A stretch of DNA of 64,000 nucleotides from the NCBI RefSeq assembly GCF_964340395.1, contig NC_135550.1:29257676-29321675 (forward strand), in the 5' to 3' direction. Shown here piece by piece: positions 38,501 to 49,870 of this stretch; positions within the stretch are counted from its first letter, which is position 1, and every line of letters starts with the position of its first letter. The notes beneath the pieces were generated by a model. The model searched no databases and was not told the origin of the DNA. It was given only the letters and a program-made list of their open reading frames with translations. A program made the position numbers and the translations under genes. The stretch comes from Glandiceps talaboti (lineage: Eukaryota > Hemichordata > Enteropneusta > Spengelidae).

Positions 38501-40009
38501 TCATCCACCTGTCCCTGCCCCTGTCGTACGCATGTCGATCCAGTCAGTTCAGTATGGTACCCTCTATATGGTGTAATATTAAGTAGTCATTTTCAGAAAT
38601 ATAGAATGTAAACTGAACTGAATATTCACTGCATGTGTGAGTGAGGTTGTACCTGTGTGTGTGTGTGTGGGGGGGGGGGGGTTGTATGCATGTGTGGATG
38701 TGTGTTTGTGTATACATGTGTGTGCATGTAGGTGTGGGTGTGTGGGGGGGGGGGGCAAAATGTTAGCCTTTTAAAGTTGTTAAGATTTCTCCATTAATAA
38801 TAACTTGACATGACTTGCTCAATCAGGCTAAGGAAAAAACACCATTGGGGGCGCTGTTCACTTTCCTATATCACAATCTGGAAACCTCAGTGACCTGACT
38901 CTGTCTCAGTGCATTATTCAACACTTTGTAGTGTTACTCAGAAATCATTAGTGAAATCTTTCAATGTTTAGGATTACGCAATCATGTTACAAATTAGAAT
39001 TGTTCTTTTTATTCTCATTACAGCAACAATTGTATGAAGAACGTGATGATCAGTACTATTTAATGGTGTTTACGCTAGCTATGGCAAATCTTAGATTTTT
39101 AAGCTTTGCATTAGAATATTGTAAACTACCATCACCTGGGGAAAAAACCAATGGGATTGGTTTAGTTGACTATTTGGTGTATGCATTTTACCTGCCATTG
39201 TTCTTCTGTGGACCCGTCCTTACATTTGATAAGTTTTATAATCAGGTGAGAATTATGTCGTATGTTCAAAAATTAACATTGTGAATGTGTGTGTCATTCA
39301 AATGTTAATCTGACTACTGGTGTCCACTGTGTATTCTAGTCTAGCTTGACAAAGAGCACTCATTTATAGAAATTGTTATTTTGATTTTGATATCAAAACT
39401 TCATATTCAAGCTCAGAAAATAAATCCTGAATATAGATCAATTTTGAGCTTTGTTTCTCAATCGAGAAGAAGGGAGAGTGAGAGGGGTTGAAATAGTAAG
39501 AAATTAATGAAGGAATTGACTCAGATTTTTCTATTTTTAACAGATCAATCAGCCGACAAGGCAACTTTCTTTGTCCAAACTTCTCCACTTGATCAAGGAG
39601 ATAGTAAGACTACTGTTGTGGGTAGTTTTTATTGAGGTGTGGTTCCACTTCATGTACTTTGCAGCTCTACAAAGAAATTTTGCTCTGTTCAAGTACCTTC
39701 CTAATTGGGTTATAGGTAAGTGCTGAGTCTCAAGATTTAGTATTACCTTTGTTAAAGCGTGACTTCAACAGCTCCTTGGTTTGGGTACATTGCTTATATT
39801 GGCAGTACTTGCTGTTAGTATTGTAGTTTCAGAAGTATTGCTTGGTTTTGTGTGTTAGATGATCAGGAATTGATTCAGAGAATTAATTTTTACAGACGTG
39901 GTAAGTTTGTATGCAGAGTTAGCCCTTAGCTTATTGTGAGTTTACAGATTATGTATAGCTTATGTACTGTAGTATAGCTTGTATAGTACACACACATACG
40001 CATGCACAC

Positions 40010-40081
<72 letters not shown>

Positions 40082-40152
40082 GTGCACCCAGGCACGCACA
40101 CAGACACACAGACACAGACAGACAGACAAACAGACACACACACATACACATA

Positions 40153-40191
<39 letters not shown>

Positions 40192-43100
40192 AAAACAAAC
40201 AACAACCCATACTTACACACAGGCATACATGCACGCATGCACATTTATTTATTGAGAATGTGAAATCTTTACAAGTTCTTGTCATTGCTTACGACAATGG
40301 AAGATTCAAACCACTACTTTTCTACCCCTAGTATATAAAGTAAATATAAATGTTCTATTTATTTTTATTTTTAGCTGGTATTGGTTACTGTCAGGTTCAG
40401 TTTTTTCAAGTGAAATATGTTGTGATGTTTGGACTGCCACGTACAATAGCTTTATTTGACCACATCACAGCACCCCATCAACCAGCATGTGTCAGTGCTT
40501 TGTATACTTTTCAAGATATGTGGAGGTATGTATTGTAAATCACTTCCATTCTCGTCAATGGGGAAGACCATTCAACTAAACAGTCTTTATTCTCACTTAA
40601 CCAAAACCTGTTTTGACAAATGCTAAACATTTTAAGGCCTGCCCCTTCTCCCATGGCTACTTCAATGTATTCTGTCCTTGTATACGTTCACATGTAGTTG
40701 TATATTCATCCCAAACAACACCAGTTTTTCTTCTTCTTGTTTCTTTTAATGTAAAGTCCGTTATTTGGGGTTAGTAAATTGTCATTTTGTGTTAAAGTAA
40801 TGGTTAATCAGTGGTAAGGTATTCTTGTCAAGATTCATTGAGCAACAAAATATACAAATTTTGTGAAATAAAAATTCAAGAGGTCATTTGAATTAAAATT
40901 AATATCAATACTATTTTTCAGTAAACAGTGGTTAGTCACCGTGTTTGACAAATAGAGACAGGCATTGATGGGTTGCTAATGTCATTAACAAATGCATGCT
41001 TTGTTATTGTTGTGTTGGAGTTCCTGAGACTGTTTGAACCTGCCTTTGTGCTTTCTATCACAGTGCCAAGAGATGGGACATTCTATAGTTAATTGACAAT
41101 CCTTGTATCTTACAGGTATTTTGATAGGGGTCTGCATTCATGGCTGGTTAAGTAAGTGAAGCTGTCATATCATATAACTCCATGTATAAGTCTTATAATG
41201 GAGTAGGTAATACCATTGACCACAAGTTTTAGCTTGTTTTCTATATTCTCAAAGTAGTTTATGTAAAGTGTATCAGCAAATCTTTAGTCTTTCCTTTTCT
41301 ATGATGCATGCAGTAAAAAACGGTGACATGAAACCAATAGATTAGCTGAAAGAATGTGTCTGCACTTATGTCTGGCTATCCTTACCAAAATGTTGAGTGG
41401 GGTCAAAATCATTTGCAAGTATTCATCCCTGCTGATATACAATTGAAATCATTTCACCTAAAACAGGGCATTAGCTGGCTTTATAAATATATTACTAACA
41501 GTGCTACATTTCATTATCTAGTTTAACAAAAACGTGACATTCTACATTTCCATTGTGTGTGGCAGATACCATTCTCTTAACCAATTGTTACACTGTAAAT
41601 TATTTGGTGATGATATGGTAACATAATCGTATTTCATACAAAGGAAATGTTACATTGTAGTGTTATTTTCATTGAGCCACATGATCAAATGTAGCAATGT
41701 TGGTAAGATTTTTCCCAACCAAGGTGATAAAATGTAGCAATGTTAGTTACATTTCTGTAGAACCAAATAACATTCTAATTGATGAGAATGATTTTATTGT
41801 ACCATTTTCACCATACTAGTATGTTCTCAAACTTCACATATAGGTATATATACATTCCATGTGGTGGTTCCAAGCATGGACTCTTTGTTCAACTCCTATC
41901 ATCTCTTATGTGCTTTGCATATGTTGCATATTGGCATGGTGGTGAGAACTATCTGTTTGTGTGGTGCCTTTTGAACTGGGTCGGTGTCAGCATTGAAACA
42001 TTGCTAAAGAAATTTTCACAAACTGCATTCATGCAAAGAGTACAGGTAAATACCTACAAACATTAACTTTTACAATGTCTGTAGTTTGCTATTGTGTTCT
42101 TGAATTTCAGATTTCTGAATTTGTACCAAAAAATGCCTATGTTGGAATCCTTGAATATAGTTGAATGATAGAACAACCAATAAATGGCTGATAACTGTTG
42201 ATATAATGATATATTGAGTATATGATTAATATACAAGAATTTAAAATCATAAAATATTGCCAAAACTGTTTAAAAGTACTGGTGTCCACACAGTTCAAGT
42301 ATTCATGTGTTTCATTTGGGGAGATTTACCCCTACTACTGGGGGTAATGTAAAACAAGAAAACAAATTATCGTCTGATAAGAGAACATATATGAAGTAAC
42401 ATTGTAAATCCATTTACAAGGTATTACCTATTTCTTCCAGGCAAAAATTCCTGATTTCTTACTTTGTCAATTGAAGCTGTTATTGATGACGCCAATGTTT
42501 GGAATGTTGGCTGTCTCAAACCTTGTATTCCTTGGAGGCATCCGGGTTGGATATGTATACTTTGATAGGTTTTATATATCAGGTGAGTACTTTATTGGTA
42601 TTTATCTGTGTTGATTGGACCCAGCTGTAAGTTTTGAATAATGTTGGTTCAAAGATATAATGCCTTTCATGATTACATTTAACTCATTCTGTCAGGTCTA
42701 GTTTGGAAACTAAAGAAGGATATGTTTGAACCATGTATGTTTCTAAATCTAAATTTAAGGTGAAAATAACTTTGGTATGAATTAGAGTGTTTCCTAAACT
42801 GATTAAAATCCAATGTAGATGTCGGCTAATCATTCATTGTTATTTTACCTCGGTATTTTTGCTTCAATTGACCTTTGTGATACATGTGTATGTTTTCATC
42901 TTAATGGCCGCCTCCTTACTGAGGTAAAATAACATTGAACAGTTAGCCGACATCTACACCGGATTCTAAGCAGATTGAGTGTTTCCATGATGAACATACA
43001 GAGTGTGACAAATATACAATGTATAGGTTGTGAACACACTATGGAAAACCAAGAAAAGGAAGAACACTGATAAACAAGAACAAGTAAAGTTTTATGAAAT

Positions 43101-43237
43101 GATACTAACTTGAGATTTTTGTGTCATTGCTTTTTTTAGGTTGGCCAAATACAACTCTGTTCCTGTTATTAACTTTATACTGTAATGCAAGAATTGTCCA
43201 CTTTTTGCAGCAAAGATGGAAGTACTTTGAACGATAA
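35390..43237 (+). CDS. HHAT: Hedgehog acyltransferase (MBOAT family), complete, 513 aa
   Basis: Transfers palmitate to the N-terminal cysteine of Hedgehog proteins in the ER membrane. Eleven exons join to 514 codons including stop with every phase consistent; human HHAT is 493 aa. Landmarks match HHAT in order: N-terminal membrane segment, ISDFEWTFW, DDQYYLMVFTLAMANLRFLS, GPVLTFDKF, MWRYFDRGLHSWL, KYIYIPCGGSKHGL, AYWHGGENYLFVW, NLVFLGG. The two MBOAT catalytic residues are present, Asp358 in RYFDRGL and His398 in YWHGG, 40 residues apart as in the human enzyme (Asp339, His379). This favours HHAT over the inactive paralogue HHATL. AATAAA signals lie at 43273-43278 and 43388-43393. It is convergent with the KCNH gene. 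Confidence 0.95.
36042..36106 (+). CDS. HHAT: HHAT exon 2, donor heads a minisatellite
   Basis: 65 bp encoding DKWFSLHDYDLDEGISVLGG KK, aligned in length with the human segment before TDFEW. Its acceptor follows a strong pyrimidine tract (ttttttcctgaag). I rejected a longer upstream start because this one restores the family spacing. Its last 19 bases and donor gtcagt are the first unit of the 40-bp array. Confidence 0.85.
36088..36495 (+). repeat. 40-bp minisatellite carrying the HHAT exon 2 splice donor
   Basis: Ten units (one 48 bp) of agtactaggtgggaaaaagg plus tcagtatttgtacttgaaat. Each unit repeats the last 19 exon bases and the donor region, with gtcagt or gtcatt after aag/agg in almost every copy. 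The exon-edge copy is the donor in the gene model. Reading past it meets TGA after five codons. Confidence 0.93.
36898..37014 (+). CDS. HHAT: HHAT exon 3
   Basis: Encodes DISDFEWTFWINVLFQLPSI and a membrane segment. Acceptor ttacag, donor gtgaga. Confidence 0.93.
37116..37194 (-). mobile_element. SINE 3' tail fragment in HHAT intron
   Basis: A GAT repeat then ttggtttcttatatagcac and gtgctcaaagcgctttac, the same family tail as at 6328-6484. Confidence 0.65.
38075..38269 (+). CDS. HHAT: HHAT exon 4
   Basis: 195 bp with two hydrophobic segments (YRQFVLLVYSLTTLYLLLGS; ALFKIPVLCWIFG). Acceptor tttcag, donor gtgtgt. Confidence 0.92.
39024..39245 (+). CDS. HHAT: HHAT exon 5
   Basis: Encodes YEERDDQYYLMVFTLAMANL and FFCGPVLTFDKFYNQ, strongly HHAT-like. 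Acceptor ttacag, donor gtgaga. Confidence 0.94.
39544..39715 (+). CDS. HHAT: HHAT exon 6
   Basis: Encodes a loop then LLLWVVFIEVWFHFMYFAAL. Acceptor taacag, donor gtaagt, phase 1. Confidence 0.93.
40011..40195. repeat. (CA)n-rich compound microsatellite in HHAT intron
   Basis: CA repeat with GACA and related variants. All ORFs across it are artefacts. Confidence 0.95.
40375..40525 (+). CDS. HHAT: HHAT exon 7
   Basis: Encodes AGIGYCQVQFFQVKYVVMFG and ends in FQDMW, leading into the catalytic Asp motif. Acceptor tttttag, donor gtatgt. Confidence 0.94.
41116..41151 (+). CDS. HHAT: HHAT exon 8, 36-bp microexon with catalytic Asp
   Basis: Encodes RYFDRGLHSWLV between acceptor ttacag and donor gtaagt. 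It supplies Asp358. Phases (2 in, 2 out) fit both neighbours. Confidence 0.92.
41844..42045 (+). CDS. HHAT: HHAT exon 9, catalytic His
   Basis: Encodes KYIYIPCGGSKHGL and AYWHGGENYLFVWCLLNWVG, with the MBOAT His398. Acceptor atatag, donor gtaaat. Confidence 0.95.
42441..42582 (+). CDS. HHAT: HHAT exon 10
   Basis: Encodes LLLMTPMFGMLAVSNLVFLG. Acceptor ttccag, donor gtgagt, phase 1. Confidence 0.93.
42807..42965. mobile_element. 159-bp inverted-repeat element (MITE-like) in HHAT intron 10
   Basis: Left arm from 42807 (core gtagatgtcggctaa, then gttattttacctcggta) and right arm 42917-42965 are reverse complements over about 49 bp with few mismatches, around a 61-bp loop. It is too short to code for anything. 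It could be a MITE or a structured intronic hairpin. Confidence 0.75.
43140..43237 (+). CDS. HHAT: HHAT exon 11, C-terminus
   Basis: Encodes GWPNTTLFLLLTLYCNARIV and a short basic tail, then TAA. The GWP start matches the last block of HHAT. Confidence 0.93.
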
Positions 43238-46200
43238 CTACTTGAAAAATTGAAAGAGACGTTTCAGTTATAAATAAATAGAGTGTGTAATAGCCCATGT
43301 GTAGTCATCAAAATATTATTTTTAATATAAATATATATTGACATGTAGATTATAATTGTGATATGTTAATTATTTTTCATTTTTTATAATAAATACATGT
43401 AGTTCATCCACCTTAGATATGGAGTAATAGTAGCTGATCAAGTCTGGTTGAGTCTTTGACAAAGCATTTCATTTTCACTGAAGCAGAAGTCAGCCTTTCT
43501 GAAATTCTTAAGCAAAACACACTTTTCCATGGATTAAAAACACCAGTGAAGATACATCAGAAGTGGTAATAAAGTGGTAGACTTTACTAAACCTATGTTT
43601 AGCTTTTTATTGCAAAGATTACGAGTAACCCGTTCATAAGATCTATTCTTTGTTGTCAAGGGTACTGAATGACCCATCCATAAGGTCAAATCTTTGTTGT
43701 CAAGGGTACTGAATGACCCATCCATAGGTCAAATCTTTGTTATATAGGTCAGTGAATGACCCATCCATAAGGTCAAATCTTTGTTGTCAAGGGTACTGAA
43801 TGACCCATCCATAAGGTAAAATCTTTATTATATAGGTCAGTGAATGACCCATCCATAAGGTCAAATCTTTGTTGTCAAGGGTACTGATGACCCATCCATA
43901 AGGTCAAATCTTTGTTATATAGGTCAGTGAATGACCCATCCATAAGGTCAAATCTTTGTTGTCAAGGGTACTGAATGACCCATCCATAAGGTCAAATCTT
44001 TATTGTATAGGTCAGTGAATGACCCATCCATAAGGTCTATTCTTTGTTATATATGTGGTCTATTTTTTGTTGGCTAGGTCAACCAGTGTTTTCCCCATGT
44101 GCAATGAGATACAGAACAAATGGGGTACTGTGTACAGGTATACACAAACCGTCAATGTTGTCCAACTTGTAAGCATTTTTTTTAGTATAAACACCAACTT
44201 GATAAAAGCACAGAAACAAAAAATGACACTACAATTATTGCAGCTAATCACTACCTGGTACATATAACATTGTATTGTTGATCTGATTCTTTCACTTTCT
44301 ACGTTGTTTCTTTTTTCATAGACATGTCACGCTGTACATACATGCCACTTATGTTTGGTGTGCATATCCATAAGAAAGCAAACCCAAACAAGGATTACCC
44401 AAACAAGGATTGCCTCATTATACATAATTTATCTCATTACTAATTATTGAAAATCCCATTATTTCTCATTTGCAATGCTTCTCCTTCAAACCTCTAAGGT
44501 TTGTACCAAACTAAAGAAATGTCACTGTTCAGCACAGTTTTGTGTATTTTGCTTACATCAATATTAATAGCAAGGTGCAACTTCATTCACTTCAGTCTGT
44601 ACTATTTTGTCAAATTGTCAAACATATGAGGTTTTAAGGAATGACCGTCAGATTACTTATTTCAATGGATGGATTTAACACTGACATGGTTAATTTGTTT
44701 TTACTCTTGGTGCCTCATGAGGGCGGAGTCATAGTGGATAGACTCTGAGAGCTTGAAATACTGATACCAACTATCGGTAAAAAAGTAGTACGTACATTAT
44801 TTCCGTATTTGAAAGTCAAAGTACCATTGAAAATAGCATTGCTCCATTTCTCTTCTCAAGAAATGCGGTACTGAAAATGTGTATGGGACTGTACGGATTT
44901 TTCCATCATAGCTATTAACGCAGCGAGCCCAAGTTGATGAATTTTATTAAACGTGTCTCTAATACAATATTCCACATACAATATATCACATGGGCCACCT
45001 TTAGGAGCGATCAGTTTTTACTGCCGGAGGGGGGGGGGGGGTCACTTCAGTTCGAGACTCAAAGAAGGGGTGGTCACCATTTTTACAAAGTGAATAAGGG
45101 GTCACCTTATTTTCAACAACTAAACGAAATCATAAGCCACGCTGCTGTACTTAAATTTCCATACATTTATTAAACAACAAACGTATGTGGATACAATAAA
45201 CCATAAACAATAAATAGCTATAAATATACATTCAAATATAACATAAAGTCTTTGTCTCTTGATACATCCGATGCATATGACATGGAGTCACAACACTGTA
45301 CCGTGGCCTCCTTTAAGCAACAGTTTTGTTAGATATAGGTTACCAAGTTACATATGAAACCCCTTTTTACCTTGCTATGTTTTATGCCATAAATTACCAA
45401 GAATGAAATATATTCCAAGGTGAACACAATATTAATCAGATTCTCAGAGAATATATATTATGTGAATGACTGATAAACAAAGTTATAAACACAGACTTGT
45501 TTGATGATGATCTAGTAAAGGGCTACTTACTGTAGCTAGGACTTCTATAGTACTGACACGGTGCAAAGTTATGAGGAAAGTTAGATTGTACATCTCCCCT
45601 GGAATATCTCGTATCCATAATCGATTGACTGTACACAACGAGTAAAATTTTGTCAGCAGATCCTAATATTACATTTCCTTGTTATTAAAATGTATTTATT
45701 TTCAAGGCTATCATGTTGTCAGCAATATACTGGACAACATAGCCAGTAGTAAGTGAACTGAATTAGTAATCTTTGTTCTGACGTGCGGACGACTTTTTAA
45801 TGACATTTAATTTCTATTTTGAAATCAATGACATTCATCATTTCATTATTAAAAAGCTGTTCAAAAACGTTTTGGTTAAAATTAGCAGTTTGGTCAATGA
45901 GGGGAGGGGAGTTTGAGTCAGTGACATGAGTAAACTGAACAATTATGAACAGGACAAACAAGTGCCTTGAAGAGTGCAAACTAGTCAATGTGTGTACGTG
46001 CAGTGACAGTTATTGACATGGGTTTACAATTATATTAACTCCATTTCTAATATTGTACTTGATAATTAGCTGAGTTACTATATGATAGGTCACTAAATCA
46101 GAGAGATATCGTATAACTTTTGGTTACTAAACCATGCATATTTTGTATGTAAGTGAACAGACAATCACACTTCCCATAGGGTGCCTGTCTAAAGAGCTTT

Positions 46201-46463
46201 ATACATGTGAAGCAATGGGTTTTGGTTAGCAATTTACCAGATACACTTAAAATGACTGAAAATGTAACATGTAAATTAACTATGCAGTTTGCTGTATTAT
46301 GGTTTGAGAATAGTGTCTTTGCAAGAACAAGAAGAATGTTTCTCAGTATATGTTAATTTTCGGGTGAGACGGTCATGATCATTGTTTCATGTAATACTGA
46401 AATAAAGAGACATGTCTTCCCGAATGTAGAAACAAAGATCACAGTATCCGGTGATGGAAAACT
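43238..46463. other. spacer between HHAT and the peptide gene
   Basis: HHAT 3' flank, a 44-bp minisatellite, and a poly-G segment at 45025-45040. No further gene recognised. Confidence 0.65.
43600..44060. repeat. 44-bp minisatellite with alternating 88-bp higher-order unit
   Basis: About ten units beginning aggtcaaatctttgtt and ending gaatgacccatccata. Two subtypes differ in the middle (gtcaagggtact versus atataggtcagt) and largely alternate, giving an 88-bp dimer. It lies about 360 bp past the HHAT stop. Confidence 0.88.
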
Positions 46464-46730
46464 CTAGATATACTTCAAACAGACAGGATCTCTGATTTTA
46501 CGGGAGCAGCCTGCCATACAGGGTCCCATCTTGTATCTACCCCTAAACATGTCAGAGCAGTTAACGCAGTCTCCCAAACAGCTGTTATTGGCCCTCCTCT
46601 TTGTACGTAGCATGGTTACAGGATGCCCATGTTGCTCCGCCATCTCGTTCTTCTTGATGGGAGACTGTGCGCTATCCGAGACCAACATCACGAGTGCCAT
46701 CACACAAAACCAAACCACAAACGGTTTCAT
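46464..46730 (-). CDS. secreted six-cysteine peptide precursor, eclosion-hormone-like, 88 aa
   Basis: A single coding exon. An acceptor (ttttcag) lies directly before the ATG, so a 5' UTR exon is expected upstream. Residues 1-22 form a signal peptide (FVVWFCVMALVMLV core). A dibasic processing site, KRR, is at 44-46, followed by a 42-residue mature part with Cys at 51, 55, 58, 71, 75 and 84. The pattern C-x3-C-x2-C-x12-C-x3-C, with GPC before the fourth Cys and a Pro shortly before the last Cys, matches what I recall of insect eclosion hormone up to the fifth Cys. That family acts through membrane guanylyl cyclases. The last spacing is shorter (8 versus about 10 residues) and overall identity is low, so the family call is inference. 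Confidence 0.78.
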   Translation of the reverse strand: MKPFVVWFCVMALVMLVSDSAQSPIKKNEMAEQHGHPVTMLRTKRRANNSCLGDCVNCSDMFRGRYKMGPCMAGCSRKIRDPVCLKYI

Positions 46731-47470
46731 CTGAAAATGTTAAACCGAGAGATGAACATGTATAACAATCGAGTCTAAAAGTGTGGAAAAGAAAGACGCA
46801 TGATGGTAGCTAGCGGTCCTAGCCCTTGAAGTGAATTTCAACAATAGATGTATGTTATCATTCCCCGTTTCTACCAGTCAATTTGAATTGTATTTTTAAA
46901 ACCAACTCCAGTTGAGCATATAGTTTTCAAACAGCGTCAATTGTGTGCCACTGCTGGCATACAAGTTACAAGTGGTTTGTGAGACGGTGAAGCAAAGACA
47001 CAGATCGCGATGTAAACAAGCCACGTTTAACTTAGGATCGCACAAGCTCAATAAACGAACATCGTTCGTTTAGAACAAAAACCCCTCCCCTTCCCCTGAA
47101 CGAACATTCACAAGTGCGACATCACACGTTTATATATGATGTACGCCATGGTGAAAAATTGTAGCGGTCACACAACTATTTAACAAAAATAGTTTAAAAG
47201 TACTGCTACTGATTAGGTGTTTTAATTTTCAATAGACTAGAATTAAAAGGGGTTTACGATCCGATTGTTTTAGAAGTAATATGATATATATAATTTTTGT
47301 ATTTAACAAAATGCTGTCTTTAAACAGTCAAAACATCTTCGATATTGTGGCTTAAATACACATAAATCTGAATGTGATTTGGAAAATAGCGAGCATTGCC
47401 GAGCTATATGAAATTGACCGTGGTAACAGCATAGTTACCGTACACACAGTTATGCATTAGAAAGGCTTAC

Positions 47471-47510
47471 CTTTCAATTGGGTTTTGTTTAAAGTTGCAG
47501 CAGTGTAAAG
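47471..47510 (-). other. candidate 5' UTR exon end of the peptide gene
   Basis: On the minus strand caattgaaag is followed by gtaagcc, a good donor, about 740 bp upstream of the acceptor abutting the ATG. The exon's own start is not determined. Confidence 0.35.
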
Positions 47511-48460
47511 TAGTGTTACTGCGAACCCTTCTTTCAGTAGTTCAGTGCTGGTGTACTATTCGATGGAGGTCTGGCAAACAGTATCTAATATTTAATTTGC
47601 ATACTGATTACATGCCGAGTTTGGTTCATTCTGATGACGTAATGACGTTGACTGATCATCGTTTACACGTTTTTTTTTTTACACAAGAATGCCTATTTGT
47701 TTCAATTGTGCTTCTTGGATAATTAGATATCAAGTGTTTTACATCATCCTTGCAGTGAGGCGTAGGTGTCATATGTCTGCATTTAGATGGAATGGATACA
47801 TTTTTCGATGTAAGCTATAACTTAATGAGCTGTGCGATCGTTAGTCATTAATTTTGATGTTTGGGAGAGGACTATTAATGTTCGACTCATAGTCATGACA
47901 TTGAGAAATGTTATAGTCAAAGAGTTGAGCGATAATGATGTGACAAGACTTAATAAAAATGAAGTGGGTGTAGCTCTCCTGCTCACCGTGGTGTCCCATT
48001 CTAGATTCCGCGACAATATGTAGAACCAGATTTAAACTGAATGCCTTCCGTAAGGGTGATATTAAGTTTTTTGTTCCTACACATAATAATTGCTGGAATG
48101 CAACAACCTTGTTATAGTAGGCTATTAGTACATGATATACCCCTGAATTGGCAAAAAAGTGTGCCAAATTATAAGAAATCTGAAATGACTTTGTGATATC
48201 AATCTATTTACGTAGTGGAACAGGTGTAATGGCTTTTGAAATGAAATTACATGTATTCAAATTTACAGGGGTACGGTACACACACACACATATTTACCCA
48301 TGCATACAGAACAAACCCTGCCTCGATCTTCTTTTTTCTAGTGTTTGTCCAGCCAATGCAGACTGCAGATCCAAGGGAAAACAAAAATGACTCTCCCTAC
48401 ATTAATTTCTACTTCCGGGAAGACAACTGCAGAACTAATCATGAACAATTAAAAAAAAAT

Positions 48461-48524
48461 TTGCGTCGTTACACCACTTTAGGCAAGTTTCCTGACCAGA
48501 AACGACAACTTTCTTTTATGTGGC
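48461..48524. mobile_element. end fragment of the 23.2-kb MITE-like family
   Basis: cgtcgttacaccactttagg and cctgaccagaaacgac up to tggcc resemble the reverse complement of the left end of the element at 23230. Confidence 0.55.
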
Positions 48525-49384
48525 CCCCATGTCTAATTACCTAAAAAAGGCCAATATCTTATTAAAACTGAAAGCTACATCGATAATAATTTCAAGACAG
48601 ATGCGCTTAGGTATTGCCGCAAATGTATATACTAAATTATATTGAATTTGAAGCATGTACTAGCCTAATTACCGAAAACCATTAATTACGCAATTGCTCA
48701 TTAATATTCATGGTGTGTTTATCAAAACCTAATCAGTTCTTGCCATTACCCTGCGGAACATGTCTACCAAATTTTGTTTGAATTGATGCATTAGAAAATG
48801 GTGATACACACACACGCACACACACACACACACACGGTGACACACACATACACACACAGTTCAACCCCTAATACATCTCCTTCCTTACGGAAGGAAAAAA
48901 ACGACAAAAACACACAAACTGTACAAACATTAATGTTTTAAGTCGCATTTTATTCCCCCCTTTCAAGTGTTTACTACTGAGCATTGAATATACTGCATTA
49001 AGGTTTAATATTTTGACATCTAGTGGTTTAAGATGATCAAAGCTGTAACACAATGACGTCAATGCCACTAACACAAGATTCAAACTGAAAACAGTCCCCT
49101 GGTATTATGAAATCATTAGACGGCAGATTCAAAAACTAATAAGTGCTATTGTATTCATTATATAATTTGACTACTTGTTACTTTATCCTTATACCTCTGT
49201 AGACAAGTTTCCTACCTTAAGGGCGAATCTTGCATAAAACTTAGTCAAGCAATGATAAAATGTGTGCAGCAAGTTGTAATTTTTATATGCTAATCCTTCT
49301 GAGATACAACAAAATGATAAAAAATATACGAATTAGTCCAATTAGTATACATGATCGAACTTAGACCCCAAATATATGTCTATC

Positions 49385-49870
49385 GAAATATATGAAAGAC
49401 AAGGCTATATCATAAGAATGCACACTTCAAATTCAAATGTAATTTTGCACATACATCAACCATAACAAAGCACAAATATCCTATGAAGCCTGTTGTCATA
49501 CAGTTTTAGTGTTTATGACTCATTTGCGTAATTGATGGTCTTTATCTTAAGAATGCAAGCTCCACATTTCATATATATCGTACATACATGAACCATAACG
49601 AAGAACACGTGTTTGATGTAGTGTTCTTTGTAGTTTTTACTTGTGATGTGTATGAATTTGCATTGATAATAATTGTCGATAATTAGGCAATATCTTTAGA
49701 ATGTAAGCTTTAAATTTCAGACAATTTAGTACATGCATTGATGGTAAAGAAGGGCGTGTGTCGTTCAAAGTTTGTTGATGTAGCTTATAATCTTAATGGT
49801 TCGTTTGCATGATTGGTAATTTTTCGATAATTAGGCAGTATCGTAAGTGTGCAAGGGTTGTTGTTGACTC
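49385..49870. repeat. second block of the 145-bp tandem monomers
   Basis: Three to four monomers with landmarks ttaagaatgcaagc, gataattaggcaatatc and ggtacat-like motifs, related to 17620-18430. An inverted partial copy near 48660-48800 abuts a CA repeat at 48809-48858. Confidence 0.65.

Noticed and set aside
45797-45988. 63-codon ORF with a hydrophobic start near the peptide gene
   Set aside because: Weak leader, no cysteine pattern or processing sites, no flanking splice signal; judged chance.
46464-46730. Conotoxin-like or defensin-like toxin
   Set aside because: Cys spacing fits eclosion hormone better; the dibasic site and long mature part suit a neuropeptide.
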